From CAWBUW01 sp963792075 (GTDB lineage: Bacteria; Chloroflexota; Anaerolineae; Anaerolineales; UBA4823), in the NCBI GenBank assembly GCA_963792075.1, contig CAWBUW010000007.1, forward strand, positions 992,001-1,056,000: a DNA stretch of 64,000 nt, in the 5' to 3' direction. A program made the translations under genes and the position numbers. The notes below the pieces were generated by a model, which was not told where the DNA came from, did no database searches, and saw nothing but the letters and a program-made list of their open reading frames with translations. Positions within the stretch are counted from its first letter, which is position 1. Each line of letters begins with the position of its first letter. Below are positions 56,083-63,934 of the stretch, piece by piece.

Positions 56083-57762
56083 GTGCCTAGACCTTCTTCT
56101 CTCTCCCGGCGCGATTTCCTGAAATGGTCTGCGGCCAGCCTTGCCAGCGTAGCTACCCTTGCCCTGCGTTGGCCGGAGCGCCTCGCTGCGGCCGCTGCTG
56201 AAGGGCCTCAGCTCCCCTTTGCTGCCCTTCCGAACCGGATGCAGTCCATCCTGGCCAAAGTCCCCTCGCTCAACCTGGACCAGCAAGGGCGACTGGTGCT
56301 GTTAGATGTGGATCATACCCGCCTGGGTACAGCCCCCCTGCTGCGCACCCAGTGGAATCTCGAGCGGAGCACCTCTTTCGAGCGCCTGGACACGGCCCTT
56401 CCCTGGGGCATCGTGATCCATTGGTTCGGCGACCTGCCCGAACACGACCTGACCATCGCCGGCTACCTGCGCGGTTTCGATGGCCTGCGCCCCACCGGCA
56501 ATACCAACAGCCGTACCAGCGCGCATTTCCTCGTCGGTGCAGCTCGCCCGGCCCCCTTCGCCCGAATGGAAGCGCGCAGCTTTGGCATCCTCCAAACCCA
56601 ATTGCCCGATGTCGATGGCACGCCCTTTGCGGCCTCCCACCTTGTGGGGCTCACCGGTCACCGCCTGGCGGGCGACTCCTATTTCGCGGCAGCTTTTTCT
56701 CGCCTGGCCCGGGCCGGCAGTGGCGCCGAAGGCTTGCTCACCTCCTCGGCTGCCCAGAGTTCTACCGATTGGAATTACCAGACCCTCGCCATCGAGGTCA
56801 CCGGCAGCTATTTTGACCGGCCCGATCAGTGGCCAGGGGAGCAGCAGATCGCCAACCTGGTTGGGCTCGTTGCCGCCTTGATGCGCCGCTACCACATCCA
56901 GGCGGTGGATGTCCTTGGGCATGCAGAATTAGACCCGGACAAAAGCGACCCTGGTAAGATCTTCATCGCCATGCTGCGCGCGCTCATCGGCGCATACGCC
57001 CTGGTCACGCCTGACCCGCTGCTCAAGACCCTCACCTTTGGCCCCTGGTTGGGCAAATCTGCTTCGCCTATGGATGCTGCCCTGGCCTGGTTCACCTTCA
57101 TCCACAATTACCTGGCCATCGTCGCCCGGCCTGACCAGGTCTATGCCTGGGAAACGCTCTCCGGCAATGGACTGCTCTTGCGCACGCTGCAGAATCTGCC
57201 TCCACCTGCGGACCAGGCCTTGCTTTATCCCCTGGGCCAGGCTGGGCAGCTTTCAGGTGACCTGTTTCTGATCCCCGGCCATCATGAAGGAGTGGATATC
57301 TACCCGGAAAACATCGCCGCCGGCGAGAGCCTGCCGGTTCGCCTGGCTGCCGCGGGAGAATGCCTTTTCACCGGCTCGGTGCCCGGCTATTGCCCGGGGG
57401 CAGCCACCATCTTTCGCCACATGCAGCCAGATGGCGCCCAATTTCTTTCCGTCTATGCGCACCTTGCCCAATCTTCCGAGCTGGCTCTTGGGAGCACTTA
57501 TCCCGCCGGCGCACCGATCGGCTCTATTCTGCGCCCATCCTCTTCTCGCTCCGCCTATCTCCATTTCGCTTTAGCTTTTGGCGCCAGTTGGGAGGTGGAG
57601 CTGTCGACCCAGCCCACCCCGCTGGTCTCCACCACCCGCCAGCATCTGCTCACGCGCTATCTGGACCCTCTGCCTTTCCTGAGCCAGCCTCTCCCCTCTG
57701 CCAGCGCCTTCCCTGCGCCGCCCTCGCCCCATCCTCGCTCCGACCGCGTCATCCCTGAATAA
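56083..57762 (+). CDS. Tat-exported amidase-like protein with C-terminal LytM-like domain
   Basis: 559 aa, GTG start at 56083. The N-terminus MPRPSSLSRRDFLKWSAASL is a twin-arginine signal (SRRDFLKW), then an Ala-rich cleavage region. Residues ~95-310 resemble an amidase_2/PGRP domain: PWGIVIHWFGDLPEHD (His ligand), TSAHFLVGAARPAPF, NYQTLAIEVTGSYFDRPDQW and VDVLGHAELDPDKSDPG (second His and conserved Asp). Residues ~395-500 (IPGHHEGVDIYPENIAAGES, ATIFRHMQPDGAQFLSVYAH) look like a LytM/M23-type domain. It may open peptidoglycan for pilus passage. It follows tadA by 21 bases. Confidence 0.7.
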   Translation: MPRPSSLSRRDFLKWSAASLASVATLALRWPERLAAAAAEGPQLPFAALPNRMQSILAKVPSLNLDQQGRLVLLDVDHTRLGTAPLLRTQWNLERSTSFERLDTALPWGIVIHWFGDLPEHDLTIAGYLRGFDGLRPTGNTNSRTSAHFLVGAARPAPFARMEARSFGILQTQLPDVDGTPFAASHLVGLTGHRLAGDSYFAAAFSRLARAGSGAEGLLTSSAAQSSTDWNYQTLAIEVTGSYFDRPDQWPGEQQIANLVGLVAALMRRYHIQAVDVLGHAELDPDKSDPGKIFIAMLRALIGAYALVTPDPLLKTLTFGPWLGKSASPMDAALAWFTFIHNYLAIVARPDQVYAWETLSGNGLLLRTLQNLPPPADQALLYPLGQAGQLSGDLFLIPGHHEGVDIYPENIAAGESLPVRLAAAGECLFTGSVPGYCPGAATIFRHMQPDGAQFLSVYAHLAQSSELALGSTYPAGAPIGSILRPSSSRSAYLHFALAFGASWEVELSTQPTPLVSTTRQHLLTRYLDPLPFLSQPLPSASAFPAPPSPHPRSDRVIPE

Positions 57763-57768
57763 CAACTC

Positions 57769-57814
57769 AAACATGTGAGGGTGAAAACGATATCGTTTTC
57801 ACCCTCACATGTTT
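57769..57814. terminator. 46-bp perfect palindrome between convergent genes
   Basis: AAACATGTGAGGGTGAAAAC-GAT joined to its exact complement, with no loop base at the centre (GATATC). It sits between the converging amidase and oxidoreductase genes and overlaps the stop of the latter by two bases. Suitable as bidirectional terminator. Confidence 0.8.
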
Positions 57815-59192
57815 AAGCAGACCTCACCCACTGCTCCCAAAACGCGGCGAGCACATCTGCCAGGGCTTCCTTCCCTCCGACCAGCCTCTCGCGGATCGAA
57901 CGGATATCCACTTCCCTCGCCACCAGCTCATATAACGGCCGCGACAGCTTCTGGTTCCCCATCACCACCGCCCCCAGCAGTGTCCGTTCGCCCACCATCA
58001 CCCGCAGCCGGTTCACCTCAAACCCTGACTGAGCCGCGATGGCATCTGGCAGCTCGCGCCAGGTTTCGCTGTCTCCGCGCGCAATCTCACACCCATCGCC
58101 CAGGTCTTTGTCCTCTCCTTGCGCTGGCAGCCCTACCCGGCCAATGATCGTCGTGGTCAGGTCCGCCAACCGGGTGACGTTGAAAGCCACCATCCGCGTG
58201 TACATTTCATTTGCCCCGGTCATATTCCGCCCTGCCGCTCTCCCTTGTCCACGCGCCAGCCCCCACAGTGAATCGTTGACGCTCCTCCCACTTAACGGAT
58301 CGTACACCTGGGCCACGTCCCCTGCAGCATACACGTCTGCTGCGTCCGTACGCAGGTTTGCATCCACCAATACGCCTCGTTCGCAGCGGATGTTACTTGC
58401 CTGTGCCAGCTCGCTGCGCGGGCGCACTCCGATGGCGCACGCCACCAGCCCACAGGGAATCTCTTCACCTGCACGGGTACGCACCGCACTCACTGCGCCA
58501 CGTTCGCCGCCAAGCCAACCACCCCCCTCTCGGCCCAGGACCTCGGCCAGTTCTGTATTGAAGTGCAGCTTGACGCCGTGGGAAATAAGCCGCTGCTCCA
58601 CCAGGCGGGATTCTTCCAGATCCAGAACATTGCTCCAGTACCTATCGCCGCGCAATAAGTAATGCACCTTTACCTTACGCCGTACAAGCCCTTCCACCAG
58701 CTCCAGCGCGGTGATTCCCCCACCCACGACGACTGCCGCCTTGACGGCATGCAGCCTCCGCCGGACGAACCCCAGGATGCGCCGCGCATCCTCCAGGCTG
58801 TCCAGCTTCACTACCCCGGGTCGCTCCGAGCCCGCCGCGCTGAGCGGGATCGCGGTGGCGCCCGTCGCGATCAGCAAGCGGTCATATGCCAACCCTGCCT
58901 GGCCCCCATGCCCATAGGGTTGGTAGAATAGCCGGTGAGATCCCGTGTCGATGCGCAATGCTTTGCCATGCACCTGGCGCAGTTTCAACCGCCGGAAATC
59001 CACTTCCCTGAACGGGAACAACATCCCTTCAGGGAGTTCGCCGGTGAGATAATACGCCAGCCCAGGCCGCGAGTAATACCCATGCGCATCCTCGGTCAGT
59101 ACCACGATTTCACCATTCGCATCTCGTTCACGAATGGCCTCCGCAGCCGCGATCCCGGCCGCGCCCGCGCCCACAATCACATAGCGGTGCAT
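57813..59192 (-). CDS. NAD(P)/FAD-dependent oxidoreductase, pyridine-nucleotide-disulphide type
   Basis: 459 aa from the ATG at 59192, which is one base after the ferredoxin stop (TGAGATG). FAD-binding MHRYVIVGAGAAGIAAAEAI (GxGxxG). DRLLIATGATAIPL precedes the NAD(P)-binding AVVVGGGITALELVEGLVRR. The second FAD motif is TDAADVYAAGDVAQVYDPLS. The final ~70 residues carry a C-terminal domain as in NirB/rubredoxin reductase relatives. It is likely to pass electrons between NAD(P)H and the ferredoxin encoded upstream. Substrate is unresolved. Confidence 0.85.
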   Translation of the reverse strand: MHRYVIVGAGAAGIAAAEAIRERDANGEIVVLTEDAHGYYSRPGLAYYLTGELPEGMLFPFREVDFRRLKLRQVHGKALRIDTGSHRLFYQPYGHGGQAGLAYDRLLIATGATAIPLSAAGSERPGVVKLDSLEDARRILGFVRRRLHAVKAAVVVGGGITALELVEGLVRRKVKVHYLLRGDRYWSNVLDLEESRLVEQRLISHGVKLHFNTELAEVLGREGGGWLGGERGAVSAVRTRAGEEIPCGLVACAIGVRPRSELAQASNIRCERGVLVDANLRTDAADVYAAGDVAQVYDPLSGRSVNDSLWGLARGQGRAAGRNMTGANEMYTRMVAFNVTRLADLTTTIIGRVGLPAQGEDKDLGDGCEIARGDSETWRELPDAIAAQSGFEVNRLRVMVGERTLLGAVVMGNQKLSRPLYELVAREVDIRSIRERLVGGKEALADVLAAFWEQWVRSA

Positions 59193-59193
59193 C

Positions 59194-59475
59194 TCAGGGC
59201 CTCTTCTGGTTGGCGGGGAAGGCTTCGAACAGTGTCGTACGCTCGAAGCGCAGCGCGCCACGCGGGCAGCGCTGCACACATTCCCCACAGGTCAGGCAGC
59301 GCGCATCTTTCACCGGCTGGCCTTCCCAGGAGTGCCGGCGCACATCAATTCCAATCGGGCAGTTGAAGGAGCACACGCCGCACTGAACACACCTTGCCGA
59401 ATCAGGCACCACATACCCGCCTACCATCGTCTCTCGGCGTGTTTGATCGTGACGTGTTTGTTGGCTCAATGACAT
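59194..59475 (-). CDS. 2[4Fe-4S] ferredoxin-like protein
   Basis: 93 aa. Two cluster motifs: CVQCGVCSFNCPIGID and CLTCGECVQRCPRGAL, the C-x2-C-x2/3-C-x3-CP pattern. The sequence between them, RRHSWEGQPVKDA, matches the heterodisulphide-reductase-subunit-C-like spacing rather than short bacterial ferredoxins. The N-terminal ~25 residues are not conserved. It shares a one-base junction with the oxidoreductase and lies 9 bases after the 18-haem cytochrome stop, so the three form one operon of electron transfer. Confidence 0.85.
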   Translation of the reverse strand: MSLSQQTRHDQTRRETMVGGYVVPDSARCVQCGVCSFNCPIGIDVRRHSWEGQPVKDARCLTCGECVQRCPRGALRFERTTLFEAFPANQKRP

Positions 59476-59484
59476 CGCCAGGTT

Positions 59485-61206
59485 CTAATCCTTTCGACCA
59501 CCCGGGTGGCAGCTCAGGCAGTTGCTGAGGTCCGTGATGCCTTTTTCGGCATGGTGTTTGATCATTTCTTGTTCGTTATGGCAGAGATAGCAGTTATAGG
59601 CGCTGCCTCCGCTTGGATGGCAGCTTGAGCAGTTGCCATTCGCGTTTCCGTGGTTTAACGGGAAGGAATGTTCAAAAGTCGCCCCCTGCCAACTGTTGGT
59701 GGAATGACACTGCGAGCACTGCCCGCTGAAGTGATTGGCAGGCGGTGTATGGCAGCCCGAGCAGTTGGTCTGTCCGCTGTGGTCGAAGCTGGCCGGCAGC
59801 CAGCCATTGGTGCTATGGCACTGTGAGCACTGCCCGCCGTAATGCCCCGCCGGGCGTGCATGGCAGGATTGGCAGTCGGTCGCCCCGGCCGCCTGGTGGT
59901 CGAAGCTGGCCGGCAGCCAGCCATTCGTTGCATGGCACTGCGAGCACTGCCCACCGTAATGCCCCGCCGGGCGTGCATGGCAGGTCTGGCAGTCGGTCGC
60001 CCCGGCTACCTGGTGGTCAAAGCTGGCCGGTTTCCAACCGCTCGTTGCATGGCAAGCCGAACACTGCCCACCGTAATGCCCCGCAGGGCGCGCATGGCAG
60101 GTCTGGCAATCTGTCGCCCCGGCTACCTGGTGGTCGAAGCTGGCCGGTTTCCAACCGCTCGTTGCATGGCAGGCCGAACACTGCCCGTTGTAATGCCCGG
60201 CGGGGCGCGCATGGCAGGTCTGGCAATCTGTCGCCCCGGCCACCTGGTGGTCGAAATTGGCCGGTTTCCATGCCTCTCGGCTGTGACAGGCCCCGCAGCG
60301 CCCACTGTAATGGTTGGCGGGTTTATTGCGCGCATGGCAAGGTGCACAGTCCAGAGCAGCCAATTCGGGATGCTGGTACACAATCACGGGCCAGCCCAAC
60401 GCCACATGGCAATCCGCACAGTTGCCAGGGTAATGGTTGGGCGGTGTTTTGTCCGCATGACAGGCCAGGCACGCCGGATCGGTGCCCGCGTATTGACCCG
60501 TCGTATGGCACGCCTGGCATTGGATTTCCATATGCCGCCCTTGCAGCGGATAAAAGGCGTGCACCGCGCCGTGGCTTCCTGGAGGGAACTGCACCACAAA
60601 CGAGCCGGCCGCGGGAGTGCCTGCGGCAGTCGCACCGCCCCCACCCTGGACGAGTGGCAGCGCCGTGACCAGGTCCAGGTTCGCCACCCCCACCGTTTCA
60701 TCAATCAGCATCGCGTGCAGCGTTTCCAGCTTAACCTTCACTCGCTGGTACAGCTCCGGAGCCTCCACCGGTGCGACAGACAATTGCCCCATCAAGGGGA
60801 CCGCCTTTTCCACATTCCCCAGGAACAACTGGCGTACCCGCAGCACAGCGTCGCTTGCGTCGCTTGCGGTGCCAGCGCCCGGATCATTCCCTGCCAGGTC
60901 TGCCGCCGCGCCTGCTTCTCGGTCCAGCGCCAGGTCAAGCTGCTCCAGCGCCGCGATCTCTCGCTTCCCTCCAGCCGAGTCTGCCAGGTCTCCGATACGC
61001 CGCTCCAACAGCTTCATAAAAGCCTGGGCGCGCGGTTCACCTGCCTCGGTCCAGCTCGCCTGCAGTTGTTCTGCAAACGACTGCAGCGGGAATAATAGCT
61101 CCCCTGGATGGAAAGGCGCCCCAGCCGCCAGCGCGGCTCCACCCCCCACGCACAATCCACCCAATAACACGATGGTCAACCCGGCTAGAAACAGGAAACG
61201 TCTCAT
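59485..61206 (-). CDS. Secreted cytochrome c with 18 CxxCH motifs and tandem repeats
   Basis: 573 aa from the ATG at 61206, with GGAG upstream. A signal peptide (MRRFLFLAGLTIVLLGGLCV) is followed by a helical DUF5667-like domain (PFHPGELLFPLQSFAEQLQA, RAQAFMKLLERRIGDLADSA). From residue ~220 there are 18 CxxCH haem-binding motifs. The middle is tandem ~38-residue units (FDHQVAGATDCQTCHARPAG, HYGGQCSACHATSGW). The last part holds CSSCH, CYLCH and CLSCH. Likely extracellular or wall-spanning wire. Four to five repeat units are near-identical at DNA level (~59.7-60.3 kb), suggesting recent expansion. Confidence 0.85.
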   Translation of the reverse strand: MRRFLFLAGLTIVLLGGLCVGGGAALAAGAPFHPGELLFPLQSFAEQLQASWTEAGEPRAQAFMKLLERRIGDLADSAGGKREIAALEQLDLALDREAGAAADLAGNDPGAGTASDASDAVLRVRQLFLGNVEKAVPLMGQLSVAPVEAPELYQRVKVKLETLHAMLIDETVGVANLDLVTALPLVQGGGGATAAGTPAAGSFVVQFPPGSHGAVHAFYPLQGRHMEIQCQACHTTGQYAGTDPACLACHADKTPPNHYPGNCADCHVALGWPVIVYQHPELAALDCAPCHARNKPANHYSGRCGACHSREAWKPANFDHQVAGATDCQTCHARPAGHYNGQCSACHATSGWKPASFDHQVAGATDCQTCHARPAGHYGGQCSACHATSGWKPASFDHQVAGATDCQTCHARPAGHYGGQCSQCHATNGWLPASFDHQAAGATDCQSCHARPAGHYGGQCSQCHSTNGWLPASFDHSGQTNCSGCHTPPANHFSGQCSQCHSTNSWQGATFEHSFPLNHGNANGNCSSCHPSGGSAYNCYLCHNEQEMIKHHAEKGITDLSNCLSCHPGGRKD

Positions 61207-61264
61207 ATCCGATATCTCCACTAAAAATTACCGCATTATACCATATTAAAAAATCACTCATTTA

Positions 61265-61470
61265 AACGCCAAGGCGCAAGGACGCAAAGCCGCAAAGTAT
61301 GAAAATCCTTTCCAGAGCGCATCACCAAACGCCACCGCAGTCTGTCTTCCCCTTTGCGACCTTGCGCCTTTGCGGCTTTGCGTCAAAACTGCACCATCTT
61401 CAAATTAAACACCACTACGCAAACGCGCTAAGCCGCAAAGTAAGAACATCCCTTCAGGAGAGCCTCCCTA
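61265..61470. repeat. Two CGCAAAG-type dispersed repeats between the cytochrome genes
   Basis: AACGCCAAGGCGCAAGGACG-CAAAGCCGC (61266-61296) and TTGCGACCTTGCGCCTTTGC-GGCTTTGCG (61353-61382) are inverted relative to each other. A third partial unit, CGCGCTAAGCCGCAAAGT, is at 61424. Similar to 43.03 kb. The ~280-bp gap has no gene. Confidence 0.65.
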
Positions 61471-61483
61471 AAAGCCGCCGCAG

Positions 61484-62971
61484 TTAGTCGTCCCCTTTAC
61501 GCCCGTCCGGGTGGCATTCCATGCAATTCTCCAACCTCTGGCCGCTGATGCGCTCCTCCGCGTGCTTCGCCGTGATCTGCGCCTGGTTATGCTCATGGCA
61601 GCCATAGCAAGTGTATTCCGTGAATACCGCCGGATGGCACAGCGCACATTGCGAGGGCGCGTTCGCTCCATGGTCCAACGGGAAGGCATGTTCCTTCAAA
61701 AATGCGGGCGACCAGGCAGTCGTGGCATGGCATTGTTCGCATTCCAGACCAAAGAAACCGGCGTGGATTTCCGGTTCTGCGTGGCAATCCACACAGCGCC
61801 CCGGCAGCCCACGGAATACCACGTGCGCCGGGTCCACGCCATGACAGGCCAGGCAGGCAATCTCTACATGCCGCCCATCCAATACAAACACCTGGTTGTG
61901 GTCGAAACCGATCATCCGGTCTACGCCATCATGGCATGCCAGGCAGGCCTCGCCCACCTTCGCCCGGTGTCCTTCCATCCAGATCGCATCTTTTTGTGCG
62001 TGACAGTCGATACAAACCTGCAGCACAAATTGCGCCAGCTCTTGGGTATGACATGACCGGCAGGTTAAGGACGTACCATCGTACCCCTGGGTGTGCTTTT
62101 CCAGGCTGAACCCCAGCGCCGCATGGTCAAAGCTCTGCCCATCCAGATTGGCCGGCGACCAACCTGCCGGCGTATGGCAGTCTGCGCAGGCTGTCGAGAA
62201 TATCCCCGCGTGCATCGCCGGTTCAGCGTGGCAACTGCTGCACGCTGCCGCCAAACCCCCGAACCGCGCCATGCCCGTTCCCGCGGCAGCAGTGTGGCAG
62301 TCCTGGCAAGCCACAGCCGCATGTTTGCCCTCCAGGGGAAAACCCGTGCTCCCATGCTCAAACCCGCTCATCTTGTCTGCGCCATCGTGGCAGTCCAGGC
62401 ACGCCGCGCCAAAATCCGCCTGGTGCGCTGCCATCCATTCTGGCTTATCCGCCGCGTGGCAATCATAGCAGCGTTCCACCCGGACTGCGAACTGGGCGTC
62501 TTGCGGATCGTGGCAGGCCGCGCATTCCATCGGCGCTGCGGCAAAATCTACCGGATGGTGGATCAAATTGAAGTGTGTTAACTGGTGGTCGAAGTGTGAC
62601 AGCGCAGCCCGCGCCGGCGAAAAATCCCGCCCTGCGTGGTCGGGGTGGCAGTCCCGGCAGCGGGTGGAGGGATTGATTTTCCCGTGCAGCCCGCTCTGCG
62701 CCTGAATCTGCGCCGCCACGTTGGTATGGCACGCCTGGCAGAGCTGGGACATCGGCAGCGCCAGCGGCTGGTGGCAAAGCTCACACCGGCGCTCGAAGGC
62801 CGCATGCGAGGGATACCCACCCAGGTCCGCCCCGGACCCGGTCTGCGCAGAAAGCGGTCCTGGGCTGAACGCCAGCCCTCCCGTCAGCAGCAGCGCCGCC
62901 GCCAACCCGGCCAGGAGCACCCCCGTCCCCACCAGGCCGGCTAAATTCCAGAATGGGTTACTGCGTTGCAT
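61484..62971 (-). CDS. Secreted cytochrome c with 18 CxxCH motifs
   Basis: 495 aa. An N-terminal hydrophobic segment (LAGLVGTGVLLAGLAAALLL) may be a signal anchor. 18 CxxCH motifs are spread from residue ~60 to the end, including CELCHQP, CRDCHPDHAG, CAACHDP, CYDCHAAD, CLDCHDGADKM and CYGCHEH. Many distal histidines (HFDHQLTHFNLIHHPVD, FDHAALGF, FDHNQVFVL) could be second axial ligands. The layout (CxxCH...FDH) resembles cytochrome c3/doubled haem-wire proteins. It is upstream of, and probably cotranscribed with, the second cytochrome, ferredoxin and oxidoreductase. Confidence 0.85.
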   Translation of the reverse strand: MQRSNPFWNLAGLVGTGVLLAGLAAALLLTGGLAFSPGPLSAQTGSGADLGGYPSHAAFERRCELCHQPLALPMSQLCQACHTNVAAQIQAQSGLHGKINPSTRCRDCHPDHAGRDFSPARAALSHFDHQLTHFNLIHHPVDFAAAPMECAACHDPQDAQFAVRVERCYDCHAADKPEWMAAHQADFGAACLDCHDGADKMSGFEHGSTGFPLEGKHAAVACQDCHTAAAGTGMARFGGLAAACSSCHAEPAMHAGIFSTACADCHTPAGWSPANLDGQSFDHAALGFSLEKHTQGYDGTSLTCRSCHTQELAQFVLQVCIDCHAQKDAIWMEGHRAKVGEACLACHDGVDRMIGFDHNQVFVLDGRHVEIACLACHGVDPAHVVFRGLPGRCVDCHAEPEIHAGFFGLECEQCHATTAWSPAFLKEHAFPLDHGANAPSQCALCHPAVFTEYTCYGCHEHNQAQITAKHAEERISGQRLENCMECHPDGRKGDD

Positions 62972-62997
62972 AATGCCTTATCCAAGATCTTAACTGC

Positions 62998-63810
62998 TTA
63001 ATTTTCCTCTCCCAATCTCCGCACCACCGCCTCCAGGTCCGCTTCCACCCAATCTGGCTGCGGCTGCCAGGCGGCAGCCTGGTCTGGGCTGGTCACACCC
63101 GAAAGCACCAGCGCGTTCGGGCAGCCCAGCGCCTGCGCGCCGGCGATGTCGGTCTCCGGCCGGTCTCCGATCACCAGCGTCTCGCCTGCTTCCAGCCCCA
63201 TCCGCTCCAGGGCAATTTCATACATTGCCGGCGAGGGCTTACCGCAAATGAACGGCTGCACCCCGCTCGCCGCCTCCAGCGCGGCGAGCACCGCGCCAGA
63301 TCCCGGCACCTGCCCTGCCGGGGTGGGGAAAGTGCGGTCTGGGTTCGTACCCACAAACTGCGCCCCTGCCCGGATCAGCAGCGTAGCTTTACTCAACTTT
63401 TCATAGCTCAGCGTGCGGTCGATGCTCCCCACCACCGCGACGACATCCTTCTCCGCAGGCCAAAACCCTGCCAGCTCCAAAGTCTCGACCAGCGCCGCCT
63501 CGCCAACCACGAAGACCGGCCCGCCCTCCGGGTACAGGTGGTGTAAATAACTCGTCACCGCCTGGGACGAGTTGACCAACTGCCACGGCTCCAGCACCAC
63601 GCCAAATGTGGCTACCTTATCCAGATGCTGCCGTACCGTGCGCGTGGCGTTGTTCGTCGCCAGCACAACCTGTAAATTCAAAGCCTCAATCATACGGAAA
63701 ATCACTGGCAAGCTGCCAATCGCCTGCGTGTCCTTCCAGAGCACGCCATCCATATCCAAAATCAGCCCCCGGATCAACTCTTTTTGCATACCCATCTCTT
63801 CCAATGACAT
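62998..63810 (-). CDS. HAD-superfamily phosphatase, NagD-like
   Basis: 270 aa from ATG 63810; in-frame ATGs at 63795 and 63789 are possible, and SD-like GGAAGAG lies between the first and these, so the shorter starts are credible. HAD motif I ILDMDGVLWKDTQ, motif II VLATNNATRT, C2 cap with AQFVGTNPDRTFPTPAG, motif III FICGKPSPAMYEIALERMG and motif IV VIGDRPETDIAGAQALG. These are the NagD/p-nitrophenyl phosphatase class IIA features. It dephosphorylates a small phospho-compound, not defined by sequence. No operon partner is evident. Confidence 0.85.
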   Translation of the reverse strand: MSLEEMGMQKELIRGLILDMDGVLWKDTQAIGSLPVIFRMIEALNLQVVLATNNATRTVRQHLDKVATFGVVLEPWQLVNSSQAVTSYLHHLYPEGGPVFVVGEAALVETLELAGFWPAEKDVVAVVGSIDRTLSYEKLSKATLLIRAGAQFVGTNPDRTFPTPAGQVPGSGAVLAALEAASGVQPFICGKPSPAMYEIALERMGLEAGETLVIGDRPETDIAGAQALGCPNALVLSGVTSPDQAAAWQPQPDWVEADLEAVVRRLGEEN

Positions 63811-63820
63811 AACTTGGGGT

Positions 63821-63863
63821 GTGGGGTGTTTTGTGCGTGCTTCGCACGCACAAAACACCCCAC
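63821..63863. terminator. 20-bp-arm perfect hairpin upstream of the NagD-like gene
   Basis: GTGGGGTGTTTTGTGCGTGC-TTC-complement. The apex C-TTCG-like loop is one of the most stable known RNA loops. On the minus strand it lies between the partial last gene and the NagD-like gene, so it may end the former or insulate the latter. Confidence 0.7.
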
Positions 63864-63890
63864 TTCCCCCTTTTATTGAGATGATACAAA

Positions 63891-63927
63891 TTGGGGTATG
63901 TGCGAGCAAAGCTCGCACATACCCCAA
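63891..63927. terminator. 17-bp-arm perfect hairpin
   Basis: TTGGGGTATGTGCGAGC-AAA-GCTCGCACATACCCCAA, then A/T-rich sequence on both sides. It immediately follows the stop (63935-63937) of the minus-strand gene at the window edge, in terminator position, with T-rich TTTT tracts beyond. Apex GC-AAA-GC shared with other hairpins. Confidence 0.8.
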
Positions 63928-63934
63928 TAAAAAA

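Noticed and set aside
59680..60310. Regular direct repeats that could suggest a CRISPR array
   Set aside because: Repeats are coding units of ~114 bp with no unique spacers between them, and no cas genes are present.
59842..61095. 417-codon plus-strand frame opposite the 18-haem cytochrome
   Set aside because: It is the mirror of the tandem haem repeats and has only Arg/Ala/Gly-rich repeats; the CxxCH motifs prove the other strand is coding.
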